A stretch of 64,000 nt of DNA from Doris montereyensis (lineage: Eukaryota > Mollusca > Gastropoda > Nudibranchia > Dorididae). The translations under genes and the position numbers were made by a program. Shown piece by piece: positions 1 through 12,800 of the stretch (positions within the stretch are counted from its first letter, which is position 1; each line of letters begins with the position of its first letter). The notes under the pieces were generated by a model. It was not told where the DNA came from. It saw only the letters and a list, made by a program, of their open reading frames with translations, and did no database searches. The stretch spans positions 1 through 64,000 of the forward strand of contig JAXRKP010000057.1 in NCBI GenBank assembly GCA_037039925.1. Reading direction: 5' to 3'.

Positions 1-354
1 TAGAAAACAAAAGCGAGTTACTGGAGAGGAATTTGTTCAATTTATTATTGTTTACTTTCTTATAACCTCGGTATCGATGGTTTGTCCTATTATACACATA
101 TCAATAATCCGACTACTCTTATATTTGCATGTAAACCGTTTGTTAACTGTAAATGATACGATTTTATCCTATTTCTGTAGAGTTCTCGTGTGATTGGTTG
201 TATATGTGACATTATTCTCAACCAATTCAACAAACCCCAAATGCACTGTAAACAAGACAGAAAAAAACATGTTACTATTGTTACTATATTTATTTAACTA
301 CTTATTTGTATATTTTTTTATTTACTTTTCAGTCATTCCTACACGTGTTCCTTT
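1..354. other. AT-rich unassigned sequence
   Basis: I see no coding or repeat structure here beyond AT-rich sequence leading into the TCTA/CT/TA microsatellite. Confidence 0.4.
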
Positions 355-620
<266 letters not shown>

Positions 621-939
621 AATAAAAAAATAACACTCGTTTTGTCGACGTGAATTCATCTTTGCTTCCTAATGTAGTAAAAAGAGGGAATGGTGCTAGT
701 GCTGAAACAAATTAATAAGAATGTTATGATATGATGCGTTGATGACATTGAACACATAATCTTTTTAGCCATAAGAAATAAAGGTTACGGTAAAGATTGT
801 TGTTAATGTAGAGTAATGAATAACAAAACCCATAGTTATAGAATCTAGTACATTAATGTAGGAATACCAGGATCAAACATGCAGCACCATTTTCCTTCAC
901 TTCCCCTCCCCTCCCCTCCTGTCTAAAAACACACACACA

Positions 940-1160
940 GCGGAATAATAAACACACACAACAGAATAAGGTCAAGTCCCTTCAATGCCGTAAACACACA
1001 CAACAGAATAAGGTCAAGTCCCTTCAAGGCCATAAACACACACAACAGAATAAGGTAAAGTCCCTTCAAGGTCATAAACACACACAACAGAATAAGGTCA
1101 AGTCCTTCCAAGGCCGTGAACACACACAACAGAATATGGTCAAGTCCTTCAAGGCAGTTG
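940..1160. repeat. Minisatellite, 42-bp unit, about 5 copies
   Basis: ACAGAATA recurs at 961 spacing of exactly 42 (1003, 1045, 1087, 1129). Part of each unit (AAGTCCCTTCAAGGCC) is the reverse complement of the tail of the adjoining SINE, so the array seems to have grown from the SINE end. Confidence 0.9.
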
Positions 1161-1390
1161 AAGCCCATATAGCTTGACTCGGTTTCTGTAGCGTGAAGCG
1201 GAACAGGGCAGTAGTCTGTTGCAGGTTATTACCCCAAAGCTGTTGTTGGTACCCATTTACTCCTGGATTGAGTGGGGGAGGAAATACATTGTGAACACAA
1301 CGTCGAATCTATCATTGCAAGGATTTGAACCCAGGATCTCATGATCTCTAGTCCGGCAACCTAAATATTAGACCGCTGACGCTATACTCT
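1148..1390 (-). mobile_element. tRNA-derived SINE family A, minus strand
   Basis: In reverse orientation it shows the family features: B-box-like GGGTTCAAATCC, GATCATGAG just 5' of it, AGACA-type middle part, GTTCCGCTTCACGCTA near the end and a CTTGAAGGAACTT-like tail. Diverged copy. Confidence 0.7.
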
Positions 1391-1399
1391 CCTATCTAT

Positions 1400-4210
1400 C
1401 TCTCTGTAATCATTTATCCATTCCTCCCTTCGTTTCTACTTTGTTGCCAGTTTAGTTTAGTTCATTTTTGATAATAACAAAGGGTGTAAATGATAATAGT
1501 ATTATTTATACTGACGGTAGAATGGGGTGGAGGGGAGGGTGAACTATTTGACATCGATAGTCTGAAATAAAGACGGACTAACAGCGACTGCAAATAATTT
1601 TTGTTTGAGATAAGATACAACTTTATTGTCCAATATATTGATATATTAAACTACCCACAATATGTATTGCTTTAATTTAAGTGATATGATAAAGTAAGCG
1701 GCGCAAAAGGACGGGTGACCACATTTCGCCGTAAGTTTTATAAATCATGCATTTCTGACACTTGCTCTACAGATCATCGATATCATTCTCTTTATCGTCG
1801 ATGATTATTCTTGTTAGGCTGCTCTTCATCTTATTGTCTTTTTCTTCTTCACTTTTTTAGCAAGTAAGCTACTTATTATACCAACGAAAATTAGCGATAT
1901 ATTTTTATCCACTTGCTTATTTAGCAAGCCTGTTCAAAATCCCAAATAAGCCCAGTTAGATCTAAGTCTAGACACGCGTTGCTGAATACAAGGTCAAGGT
2001 TACTATCCTCAACGTTTGATACATGTATTACATAGCCTTGGGAATTACTTGAATGAAGAAATTTGTCTTGCAAACTTATCAAACTCATATTTATATTGTC
2101 GGCTATACATGCATATGAGTTTTTGACATTACTGCGCTTTTAAATTACGATTTGAGCTTTTAACATCTATATTTATACATGAATGTTGATAATAAATCTA
2201 CAGACCTTATATCTAGATCTATATAGATTGGATACAATGGGGGGGGGAGTTTCCGTTTTATAATGAGGTCAGTTTGTGTGACCCCCAGTAAAAGGCCTAT
2301 CCAATTTGCCCCATAATGTTCTGTTTTTTATCCTTTTGCTTTTAGCCAAAGTTTGTATAATTCAGGAAAATAGCCTTTTGCAACACACATTAAGCACGAT
2401 TCAGAACTGAAATTACGTTGGTCTTTCATGTCTTTCCAAGGTGGCCAACTCAGAGTTATAAATAGTATAGTAGGCGTATAGCACACATGACACCGAAACA
2501 AGTATCGGTATTCCCGTTAGATCTATTTTTTCTTTTGTAAATACGTAAAAACAGTAAATATGTTATACATTTCGTGAATTTAGATTATAAAAATCAATAT
2601 CAATTCATTGCATGATTCAAAAACATTAGATCTAACGTCTCTCTACTTAATAATCGGGCCAGAGTAGGCTCTTCTTGTGTCGTATTGAATAATATTGTTT
2701 CTTACTTCATAAGTTACAAAAAACTTTGCATCTTTCATTCAGAATGTGACTAGAACGGCTCACTGTGGAATAATTTACACAGTAAAACAATTTTTTTAAA
2801 AATATGAGTTACTTGAAACATCCACGAAAAAGCAGACTTCATCTTGATTTATATTTGAACTTCACTCACACGTCGCACGATTGAAGTCCTGAAAAAAAAA
2901 TGTGCAATATAAAAGAAAGCCTGTAGGCTTATGCTATTTATAGTTGTGGGGAATTACCGCCAGCCGTTTCAAATGACGACGCTGCTCTGATCAAGCGTTG
3001 AAGCCTCCTATACCACTCGATTGCCTTCTTATTTGTACACACATGTTCATTTAATTAAGTAGTTTACATTGCTATGTCGTGTTTGAAATTCAAGAGAATC
3101 AATTAAAAGGTGAGTTGTCTATGTTACCACTCTCGTTGATGGATGTTTTAAGTTAAAAATGAGTTCTAGAACGGGGAGGAGCTATTATCGATATATAACA
3201 TTCAAAAATTTGAACTCTGCAAACTGGTCTATACTAGGGGAAACATTTATGGTGTCCATTCGGAAGAAAAACATTTTGTGTACATTTTATTGTATTTGAC
3301 GTAGAGACCGAAGTTCAAGTTATAAACTCAAATCTATATTGTTTCTATAGACATCTCCTAGATTCTAGACGATCTAGTCTAGTCCATCTCACTAGATATG
3401 ATTGAGTGTCTGTTACTACTACATCAAGATCTAGAGTTAGAATCTGATATCGACATCTAATTTTGCTCTAGATTTACATCTAGATTAGAAGTAGATGGAT
3501 CTTGCAGAAATTCTAAATCAAGGTGGATCTAGACCGGGCAGTGGACAGGTCAGCATCTGTACGGGGAGTAGATGGGAGTAATCATCTTAGATAAAAATCG
3601 GTCTTATTTTGAAATCTAGGCTTAGAACCTAGGAGGGATATAGAGCTTAAGAGCTAGATCAGGATTAAATCCTGTCCCTTTCTTGGTCTGATCTAGAGAC
3701 ATTTTAGAGACTTTGAAACTCCTGTCAAAAAGTCAAACGAGGATAATACAAGGTCTTAAGCCTATCTAGATCTAGATTATAATTATAATGATTGTGGAAG
3801 TTATCAAAAGAAAAATTCAATAAAGAAAATCAAAAGGAAACTAATACAGAGAAGGAATTAATTTGAAGGGGATGCACTGTTTCAAGTTTGGACAGTTTCC
3901 CATGGTTTCACTTTCAACGTCGATCAAAATAATTATCTGGGTCTGAAAAGATGAGAAAATGGCAATCCTACCCTTTGATTCAAGCCCCAACGCCGTCAGT
4001 CAATCGGACTAATGGCTTAACTAATGTGGTAGGTGCTACAGACAAGCTCTTACAAACTTTTTATTCTTTTTTTTGGCATGAAAGAATGAAACAATGTGTT
4101 GTGTATCATGTACACTAATTTTGTATCTATAGTCATAGCAGGCCAACGATCTCCCTTTGATACATATTTCTTGTTACTTCCCCTCCGATGAGAGTCACAT
4201 AAATAATATA
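1400..4210. other. Non-coding AT-rich stretch, CTAG-dense at 3340-3790
   Basis: No ORF of note or recognised element. From about 3340 to 3790 the sequence is unusually dense in TCTAGA/GATCTAG words. This could be upstream intron of the TRAF gene or intergenic DNA. Confidence 0.4.
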
Positions 4211-4216
4211 CACATT

Positions 4217-4745
4217 GTCTAATTTCTTCCTGGCTTTTCTACTTTTTGTTTTTCCTTCTCCTTTTCTTTCATCTTCTTTTTCTTCTCTATTTCTTCTTCT
4301 TCCTCTCAATTTCTTCTTCTTCCCTAAGTCGTGTTCTTCTTCTTCCTCTCTTTTCATCATCTTCTTCTTCCTCATTTTGTTCAAGTCTTCTTCTTAATCT
4401 TCTCCTTTTTACAAGTCTTCTTCTTCTAATTCATCTTCTTTTTCTTCTTCTTTTTGTCTTCTTCTAAATCTTCTTCCTCTTTTTCTTCTTCTTCTGTTCC
4501 TTCTTCTTCCTTTTTTCTTTTCCTTTTCTTCCTCATTTCTCGTTTTCCTTTTCTCCTTCTTCCTTTTTGTCTTCCTTCTTCCTTCTTCTTTTCCTGCCTG
4601 ACATTCGTCTTCTTTTTTCATTTTCTTCTCCTTTAAAGAACTTTATCTTTGTCTTACTGTTGTATTTAGCTTCTCCTTTCCCATGTTCCAATTCATCCTC
4701 ATATTTGTATTCCATTTATTTTTCTTCTTCTTCGTCTTGTGTTCT
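4217..4745. repeat. Polypyrimidine TTC-rich tract
   Basis: Roughly 500 bases are almost pure pyrimidine on the + strand, dominated by TTC/TCTTC. ORFs on both strands (F/L/S-rich and K/E/R-rich) are compositional artefacts. Confidence 0.85.
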
Positions 4746-4766
4746 TGTTCTTTTCCCCCTCCTCTA

Positions 4767-4905
4767 TGGATGGTTGTCCGGGTACTATTGGTAGGGCTTA
4801 CTTCTTTCCTGTCACTTTTTTTACAGTTGGTGGGGGCTACTGGCTACTTCTTTCATATGTCTTTCTTTCATCCCGCTTGTTTCCTCTTACTTCACCCTGA
4901 GATCA
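4767..4905 (-). mobile_element. Dispersed SINE-like family B fragment, minus strand
   Basis: Reverse complement shares GTGTGATCTCAGGGTGA, GAGGAAAC and GAAAG...AAGTA...CTACC blocks with copies at 23815, 53166, 55335, 61673 and 61890. Confidence 0.55.
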
Positions 4906-5147
4906 CACATACAGGTAGATATTCCAAAGAAACATTTGCTCTTTAACATTTATTTCCATTTGTTGGTTTACTTTGAATTCCCTGACATCAGTGCATATGC
5001 ATATGTATATATATTATATACGGTAAATTATGGTAATTTCAAATTTATACAAACCCCCTGCTCCCCCTGCGTCCTTCTTCTTTCCCTTGTTCTTTTTCTA
5101 CCTTCCCGTCCATCCTCCACCACCTTAATATTTTACTTCTTTTACAT

Positions 5148-5262
5148 TTTCTCCCATGGTTGGTTGACATGCTACTGCTACGTCCTGTTTCTTTCCAATC
5201 TCTCTTTTTATGGCTTTCATTTAGCTATTTCCTTCGAGTTCACTCTGAGATCACCACATATG
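5148..5262 (-). mobile_element. Dispersed SINE-like family B fragment, minus strand
   Basis: Ends in CTCTGAGATCACCACAT on the + strand, the same end block as the copy at 23815-23945. Strongly diverged in the middle. Confidence 0.45.
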
Positions 5263-5387
5263 GTCTCCTTCTGTCTATTTAGCCGAGAAGCTTGGTCATC
5301 AACAAGCGTATCCATAGATTTCCATGTTTGTCCCATCTTCTTCATCTCTTCCATGTAGCCCTCGATGTTTTACCCTGTCGGTTCCAT

Positions 5388-5535
5388 GTTAGGCTTTGTC
5401 TTGTTATTGTGTTGTTAGGCTCTGTCTTGTTATTGTGTTGCTAGGCTCTGTCTTGTTATTGTGTTGTTAGGCTTTGTCTTGTTATTAGGCTCTGTCTTGT
5501 TATTGTGTTGTTAGGCTCTTGTCTTATTGTGTTGG
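5388..5535. repeat. Minisatellite, 27-bp unit, about 5-6 copies
   Basis: Unit GTTAGGCTCTGTCTTGTTAT plus TGTGTTG, with one shortened copy near 5485. No coding meaning. Confidence 0.9.
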
Positions 5536-6561
5536 GGTCCTTTCTGAGCATAGATATGTCTTATCCACCTTCAATTCTTTCCTCTTAAATATCTTTTTCA
5601 GCGGATGCTTGTCCCGTTCTTTCCCGTAGATTAGTGTTTTGAGATAATTTCTATTTTTAAATGAATGATTGTATTTTTTGCAGGGTTGTTTTGCAGCCAT
5701 CCATATTTCTAAGCCATTATTAGCACTTGTTTGACATTTGAGTTGAATATCCTTAGTTTGATTCTTTCTGGTAAACTCTTGCTGGACCATGCTTTGTTAA
5801 GACTTAAAAATGCTTGTCATGCCTTCTGTATCCTGGTTTTGACACCTTCTTCCACACCCCCTTACCATCAATCATGTTCCCAATGTAGCAAAATATGTCC
5901 ACATTTTCCAGCGGTTGGCCTTTTAGGTGTTGTTGCAGGTTTTGCAGTTACGGAGAAATCTTGGTCTTCTTGTAGTTGAATTTGAATCCCACGGATGATG
6001 CTATGTCCTTGATGGCATCAGCTTTCTCTTGCATTTGCTTGTTGTGCGTGTGTGTGTGAAAACAAGTCGATATCACCGGCACAGTCCGGTCGTTCAGTTG
6101 TATCTTGAAAATCTATTGGATGTCACAAACGGCGGACTGGGTAAATTTATGTGAGACGAACAAACAAAACAACTTTTGTATTTTCTATTCATTTTCCTTC
6201 CTTTTAGGCTTGCTTGCTTTTCAACTTTTGTCCTCCTCTCAACATCCTGCATCTAAAATCAATTCTTCCTGTGATTTTTTTTTCCAGTCCTCTTCTTCTT
6301 TTCATCCTTCTTTTTCCTTTCTAGGTGTACTTTTCGACTTAATTGACAATTAATTTTACCCCCCTCCCCCAACCTCTTCATGTCAATTTTCTTCTTCTGT
6401 TTATTTGTCTCTCTTTCTCTCTCCCTCCTTCGCTCTCTCTCTGTCTCTCTCCCTTGCTCTCTCTTTCTCTCCGTGCCATTTTTCTCCTCCCATTCCTGTG
6501 TATTACCATTAAATTATGAACTCATGAAAGATTTTTGTTATATTATATATATATCTTACAG

Positions 6562-6853
6562 GGATATCAAGTGGTTAAGAAGACTCAGGGAGAGTTGAAT
6601 TTGAAACACAATTGACATGCAAACAGACGCATTCATAGACGCCGTACCTCCACAAAATGTCATTGGACCTTCAGTTGCCGGAGCAATGGGGTCTCGCTGC
6701 GGAAATACCAGGGGTTTCCGGATACCCCTTAAATGTCTTAGACAAAGTGGAAGAAAGGTTTTGCTGTGGCTACTGTAAACTCTTGTTACGTAAACCAATG
6801 CAAAGCACCTGTGGTCATCATTTTTGTCAACCGTGTGTTGAAAGGATGAAAAC
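6562..6853 (+). CDS. TRAF: TRAF exon 1: 5' UTR end and RING first half (coding 6657-6853)
   Basis: An acceptor ending in CTTACAG at 6561 and a strong donor GTAAGT at 6854 bound the exon. The start at 6657 is supported by an in-frame TAG at 6636-6638 just upstream. It encodes residues 1-65 plus two bases of codon 66. The RING begins with C37-x2-C40, then C52-G-H54-x2-C57-x2-C60. Because the exon opens with a splice acceptor, at least one 5' UTR exon must lie further upstream, and I cannot locate it. Confidence 0.88.
6617..6778 (+). promoter_or_regulatory. Upstream ORF overlapping the TRAF start codon
   Basis: An ATG 40 bases before the TRAF ATG, in another frame, opens a 53-codon ORF that ends at TAA 6776-6778, inside the RING-coding part. 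Its context has G at -3, so it is a plausible initiation site. An overlapping uORF would be expected to lower TRAF translation; the effect is inference. Confidence 0.45.
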
Positions 6854-9800
6854 GTAAGTGTGAAATAGTTACATGTTTTTTAGTAACTTGGTTGGCGTCT
6901 TATCTTTTTTTAAGTTCATACTTCATGAATGAGAGGCTTTGCTACTAGTCTTGTCTTGTCTTCTTATGTTCTTCTTTTTGATAAAGATAAAGATAGATTT
7001 ATATGACATATCCCCGCACAAGTGCAGGCTCACCGACTCTACATCATTTATCCTCCAGCAGGCAATTTCATTCAAAGTCCTTCTTAACTAACAGGGGAGC
7101 ATACGGTACACCAGCCTGCTTGGCACTTCATACTAACACTACACTCTGACAAGCTCACAACACTGCCCCTTTAGCAACACCCCTCTACTCTACAGGTGCA
7201 TAGAGCATGAATATTAACCCTTGGATGCGCTGGCATCAGAAGTGCTGTCTATTATTATATACCCTTGGATGCTGTCCGCATTTCATGGCATCAGTTGCCG
7301 GCTTTTTGATATCTTTTGTTTTAGATGGCGAGACATTTAAAAAATCGCACAGCGCCGATTTTTTATGTTGGTGGGCCTATTGTGAGTGTAAAATTTACTT
7401 TTCTACCCAACCGAAAGGGGATTGTGGATGAACGGCTCTAAATGATCTTTGAGTCCCATTGTGTTGAAAACTAACTCCCAATGAATAAATTTAGTGTCAA
7501 CACAAAGGAAATGTGTTAACCAAAAACTTGCACGCTACAAAAGTTATTGATTTAGCGCTTTTGATCAGTTTAGTTTAAGTTTTATTATGGTGAAGTTAAC
7601 ACTTTCTGATTGTCATCATGCTGTTGACATGTTAGTTGCTGGTGCAACAGTCACTGCCGCTGCAAGACATTGGGGTGTTTGCAAGAGAACATTTGAGACA
7701 TCCAGTAAATACCAACAGGATCAGTTGAAGGACATTGGCGTGGTCGTCCGAGATTAACAAAACAGAGAATTAACCAGGCCATCTGTGATCGGCATATTAA
7801 GAACCTGTTTATGCCAAGCAAAGCCACACGAAGAAATTACAGCTTGTCAAGTCAGACTGTCCTCAGACATTTACAGGAATGAGGACTACAGCCATACAGA
7901 CCATTAAGAGGCAATATTTTAATACTTGCGTAGCAAAGAAGTGGGCTCAACAACACGTTCAGTGGATACAGAGACGATGGAACACAATCCTATTCACCGA
8001 TAATTTGCATTGATTGATCCTAAGAGTTGATGGGGAGAGAGTGTGTGTGTTTCGACGCGACGAAGTAAGAGATATTACCCAGCTTACATCCACCGAGTTG
8101 ATTGACATCGAAGGTGGGAGTGCAATGGTGTGGGGTGGAATCTCTGCAAACCACTGAACTCCTTTGGTTATACTTTAAGGGAACCTTACAGGACAGCAGT
8201 ATACAGATAAAATCCTTTACCTCTGTGTCTTACTCAACATGTCGTCCCACGTTGGAATCTTTCAGCAAGAACGTGTCTTACTCAACCTGACGTCCCACGT
8301 TGGAATCTTTCAACAAGACAATGCCCACCCCCATGTGACTAGAGTATCTCTCGATTTCTTCCAGAACCATCAAATCAATGTTCTAGACTGACCGTCCAGG
8401 CCCCTTAATTCCATTGGATATCTAAGATTCTAGGTATTACCTTGAAATAAGGGATGGACCACAACCTCGACAAACTCTCTTCAGATTATCGACAAACTCT
8501 TCAGATTATCGAAGTAGCACTGCAACAAGAATGGCTAATAATTTCAAGCAGAATCAAAAGCAATCTCACTCTGTCTATGAATAGACAGCGTGTGTGGCCG
8601 TTAATCAAACCAGAAGAGATCATACCCGATATTAAGCAGACTTTGAACTGGATTTTTCGTAGGCTTTTCTAAATATTTCCCTTGTTGTCTTTAAGGTATG
8701 AATGAATCAGGTTTTTTCTGAAAGAGAATATGTTCAAGATTGTATAAATGAAATTTCTTTAATTTTTGTTTAAGAAATGGTGATTATATAAAGCATTGAT
8801 TTAGAGGGTGACAGAACTTTTGGAAGACGGTTTATAATATATATTAGATGTATATATTTTTATTTTAGTTTACTCCAATTTCATTTATGATGTTCACACT
8901 CAGTTTGACTGACGCTTTTAGAGACTTCTTTTTCATTTAATTTTACCCACATCAACAACTAAGATGATCTCGGGCATAAAAAGACAAACTGACTGAGTGG
9001 AAATTGAATTTTTTAACACGACCTTGTGTTTCCCAATCCAGTTTGCCTAGCCCTGTCATATGTGATTCATGCAAGAAAGATGAGGAGATACCAGACACAG
9101 AAAGTGTTCTCATTGTCAGTGACGTAAGACATTTTTTAAAATTGTTTTTAGTTCTCTCTTGCAATAGAACATCACAAAAGCATGTAAATCGTGACAACTG
9201 GGGGGGGGGACCTGAAGTAAAAAAAAATTGCTTTTTGAGTTTAGGCTTTTGCTTTAAGTATGTATATGAGTAACTGTCAAAATACAGTCATCCTTTATCT
9301 TTGAAAAGTTTGTAGCGTCCTTGGTTGCCATAGAAACAGTCACCATCTTGGATTTTGACTCAATTTTCAAAATCTATCTGCTCTCTTAGTTATGAATAAA
9401 ATCATCCTGTGCAGATCGTCTTTTCCTTCAATTTCTAAAGAGTGACATCAGTTTTTTCGATATCTTGTAGTAGTTTTTTTTAATGAATTTTTTTTTAAAT
9501 ACTACATATGAGGGATTGTACAAAACGACATTTTTATTACAAAAAAATATAACTTCTTTAAAAGTTTACAATATATAAAAAAAAATCGGACGTCATTCTA
9601 CTAACATTGACAAGAGGAACCTGTGTGCCAAATATAATACAAATCGTTCGGTAAATGTGCAGGAGATAGAATTTTAGTGTGGAAAAACTACATTTCGAGA
9701 AAATGCAAGTAAAAAGATCAAAAGAAAATAACTGAAAACAAACGCTTCAGACGGATTTCCATTGTTGTAGCAGCCCCCTTACTCTTTCGACAGTCTCTGG

Positions 9801-12800
9801 CATTGTTACTTATGTAAAGAGGAATATAAATCTAGGTTTAGATGTGCACTGTTGTGAAAACAGACGTCGAAATGACTTTTTCTCCTCTATATCCTATGCT
9901 TGTGCACGTGTTTAGATACACACTGACGCTGCTAACGCCTCTTATATTACACAGGGATTGGCCGACACATAGATCGGTGACGACAGAAACTAGGTCAAAG
10001 TCGGTGTTACCACATTTGGCGTTAACTGCCGATATACAGATTTTTACTGCCATTTTCTCAGTCAGTGTTAGGGTAATTTACGTCAAAATTTTGATTGTTT
10101 TTACCTACCTTCGCCTACAAAATATTTTTTTAAAAATAATTACACGTCATATGGGCATTTTTCTGCCATGAACTTGTAGATGGAAAACATTTATTAAACA
10201 TTAAGACGGTAGCCACTAATCGCGGAATGGGGCGTTAAGTACACAAAATTATCTGCTCTTGTTTCAGAAACAGAAAGGTGGTAACTCTTTTGCACAGAGA
10301 CTTAGTTTATCAGAGTAAAATAAGAGGACAGTGAGTACCCCACGTCATTATTCATAAACGATAATGCTATTACAAAAGCAGCTTAACTGCTGCTACCATT
10401 TCTACTCTTGTTGATAATCATTCTTATAATAATAATGCTAACATTTGTGGTGATGATTAGTATAATAATAAGAGGAGGAGAAGGAACAGGATGACCATCA
10501 GTAATGTTAATAATAAAAAAGATTATGTATATCTGTAAATATATCATCAGTTGTTTTATTCCATACCTAATGGGTTTTTAAAAACTACAGATGTTTGAGG
10601 ACATGGCTGCACGCCGTGAAATGAGAAAGCTGCCCGCTAAATGTTCCTTCACTAAATGCGACTGGAAAGGAAGTTTCAATGAATATATTGTAAGTAGTTA
10701 CATTCTCATATTTATGATCTTCCTCCTATAGTACTTTTTGACAAACAAATGTTTTTGCAAAATTGAGTTTCTTGCCATCACAACAGCTCTGGGTTTGGGT
10801 GCTAATTGATCAGTTGTTGTTTTTTTTCTTGTCTTTCGTTTTATTCTTAGGAAAGTTTCTCAACTTGCCTAAATCTCTTGAGTCAGGCGTGAAAGAGAGC
10901 CCAGCTACTGTAAACAGAGGCATATGATAAATACTGTTATCATCTCCAATAAGAAATTGTATAGTGGTGCATACACACCACACACATACGCACATATCTC
11001 ACTGGTTTTGTCCCACATAATGAAATATACTGGAATTTTGGACAAAGTTGAATTCAAAATAGCTTCAAGGACAATATTAGAAATTATAGCTTTGGTGAAA
11101 AACAACTACCCACCTTTCGGAGCATCTCTTGACAATCTTCCCGGAGTTGATCTTTCCGTCCACATGTTGTGTATAATATTTGATTCAAGACATATAATGT
11201 GTCCTAATTCTGTTACAGGAACACGAGGAAAAGTGTGAGAGGAGGATGGTCCATTGCAGGCAGTGTCAGATGCCTGTGTCCAAGGCCGAGCTGTCCAACC
11301 ACACCAACAAGTTTTGTCCTAAACGCACCTTCCCTGTGTATACTGTACTGACATGATTGTGTTTGAAGAGACAGAGGTAAGTTGGCATTCAAGTGTTTGG
11401 TCTAGATAATTTGAGAGATTGAGTGGGTTAGTCAATGCAGGGGGGGGGGGGGGGGGGGGGGTGTTACATAAACACTTTGGTTGCTACGTTTTTCTACAAG
11501 GCCCTGAGAGCCGCTATTTGCTAAGGGTTTAGGAAAAAAAGGGGTAAAGTTGGTAGGAAAACAAGTATATTCCTTAAAGTGCGCCAACTAGGTGAATGAT
11601 AATGGAGGAGGACAGGGGTAATGGGTGAGCTCTAATTACATAACAAATGTTTTAGTACTATATACTGAAACACAAAACAATGACACCTTAGGTTGGGGGG
11701 GGGGGTTGAGTTATTGAAAGGAAATATCAGGAAGAACGTCACTGGTTCAGACCTATCAGCAGGATCCAGATCTATAGTCTTCACTCCACTTTGTTCGTGA
11801 AATGTAACAGCCACTCACATGGATTACATAGTTTATGGCCAGACCTCATTTTTCGCCAGAGGACAGGTCAGTCTGTGCGGGCACGATCAATTCATTATCA
11901 CTATCAACATCAAATTTGGCTTTGCTTGAATCATCTCTGCCAGAAGGATTATCATCTTATAATTAAATCTTCGTTTGAACCGAGATCGATGTGCGAAAGG
12001 ACATCCGTTGTGTCAATTGATTCCCATCTTTCTTATGTAAATATTACAAAGTCAATTTCAGGCGTGTCACAATTCAAATATAAGTGCTGGCTTGCAAATT
12101 TTTTTTATAGCAATCTATCGTAGCATAATTTCTTCTTCATTCCTTTCACTCTTTTTTCCCTCTTCTCATCATGTTCCTCCTGCTTCTTCCTCCTCTTTTT
12201 TTGTTGTTGTCTTCACTCTCCTTATTTTCTATTTCTTCTTCGTTATCTTGTTTTCTTGTTCCTCTTCTCTTTCTCCATTTCCTCTTCTCCTTCTCCATTT
12301 TCCCTGTCCTTTCTCTTGCAAGTTCAAGTTACTTGGTCGTTATGAAAATGGTCCAGACAGCCATTTAGGTACTATCAGTCCCTAACACCATTTTTCTTTA
12401 TAGACTTTGATGCACAGACAAATCTCAAAATGTTTATAACGGTCGGATATTGTTTTGTTTCTGGTGAGTTTTATTTAGTTATTACTCTTTTTGTTTTAAT
12501 TTCATATCATGCCTTTGTGTTAATTTGCTTTAGTTTATGATTTCGAATAATTCCAGAAACTTTTCCAAATATTCATTCAGTGTTGTTTTCAGACTCCGCC
12601 AATGCACAGGTGTCCATCAAGGTCGGAAATATATTGGATTTTTCATACTCAGGTTGGAAATTGATGTCTTGGGTAGGAAATGGGGCTCATGTAGTAAACA
12701 CAGGTTCATGCATCAGGGAATCATGAAAATGGAAAAATGTTTCCATGGTGAAAATGATATATTGAAGACGAACATGAGAGAAAATCAGGGAAATAGAAGT

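Noticed and set aside
4133..4715. K/E/R-rich minus-strand ORFs
   Set aside because: Compositional result of the TTC-rich tract.
7440..8870. Terminal inverted repeats for the Tc1/mariner relic
   Set aside because: CTACAAAAGTT near 7536 and a partial complement near 8810 are too short and imperfect to define ends.
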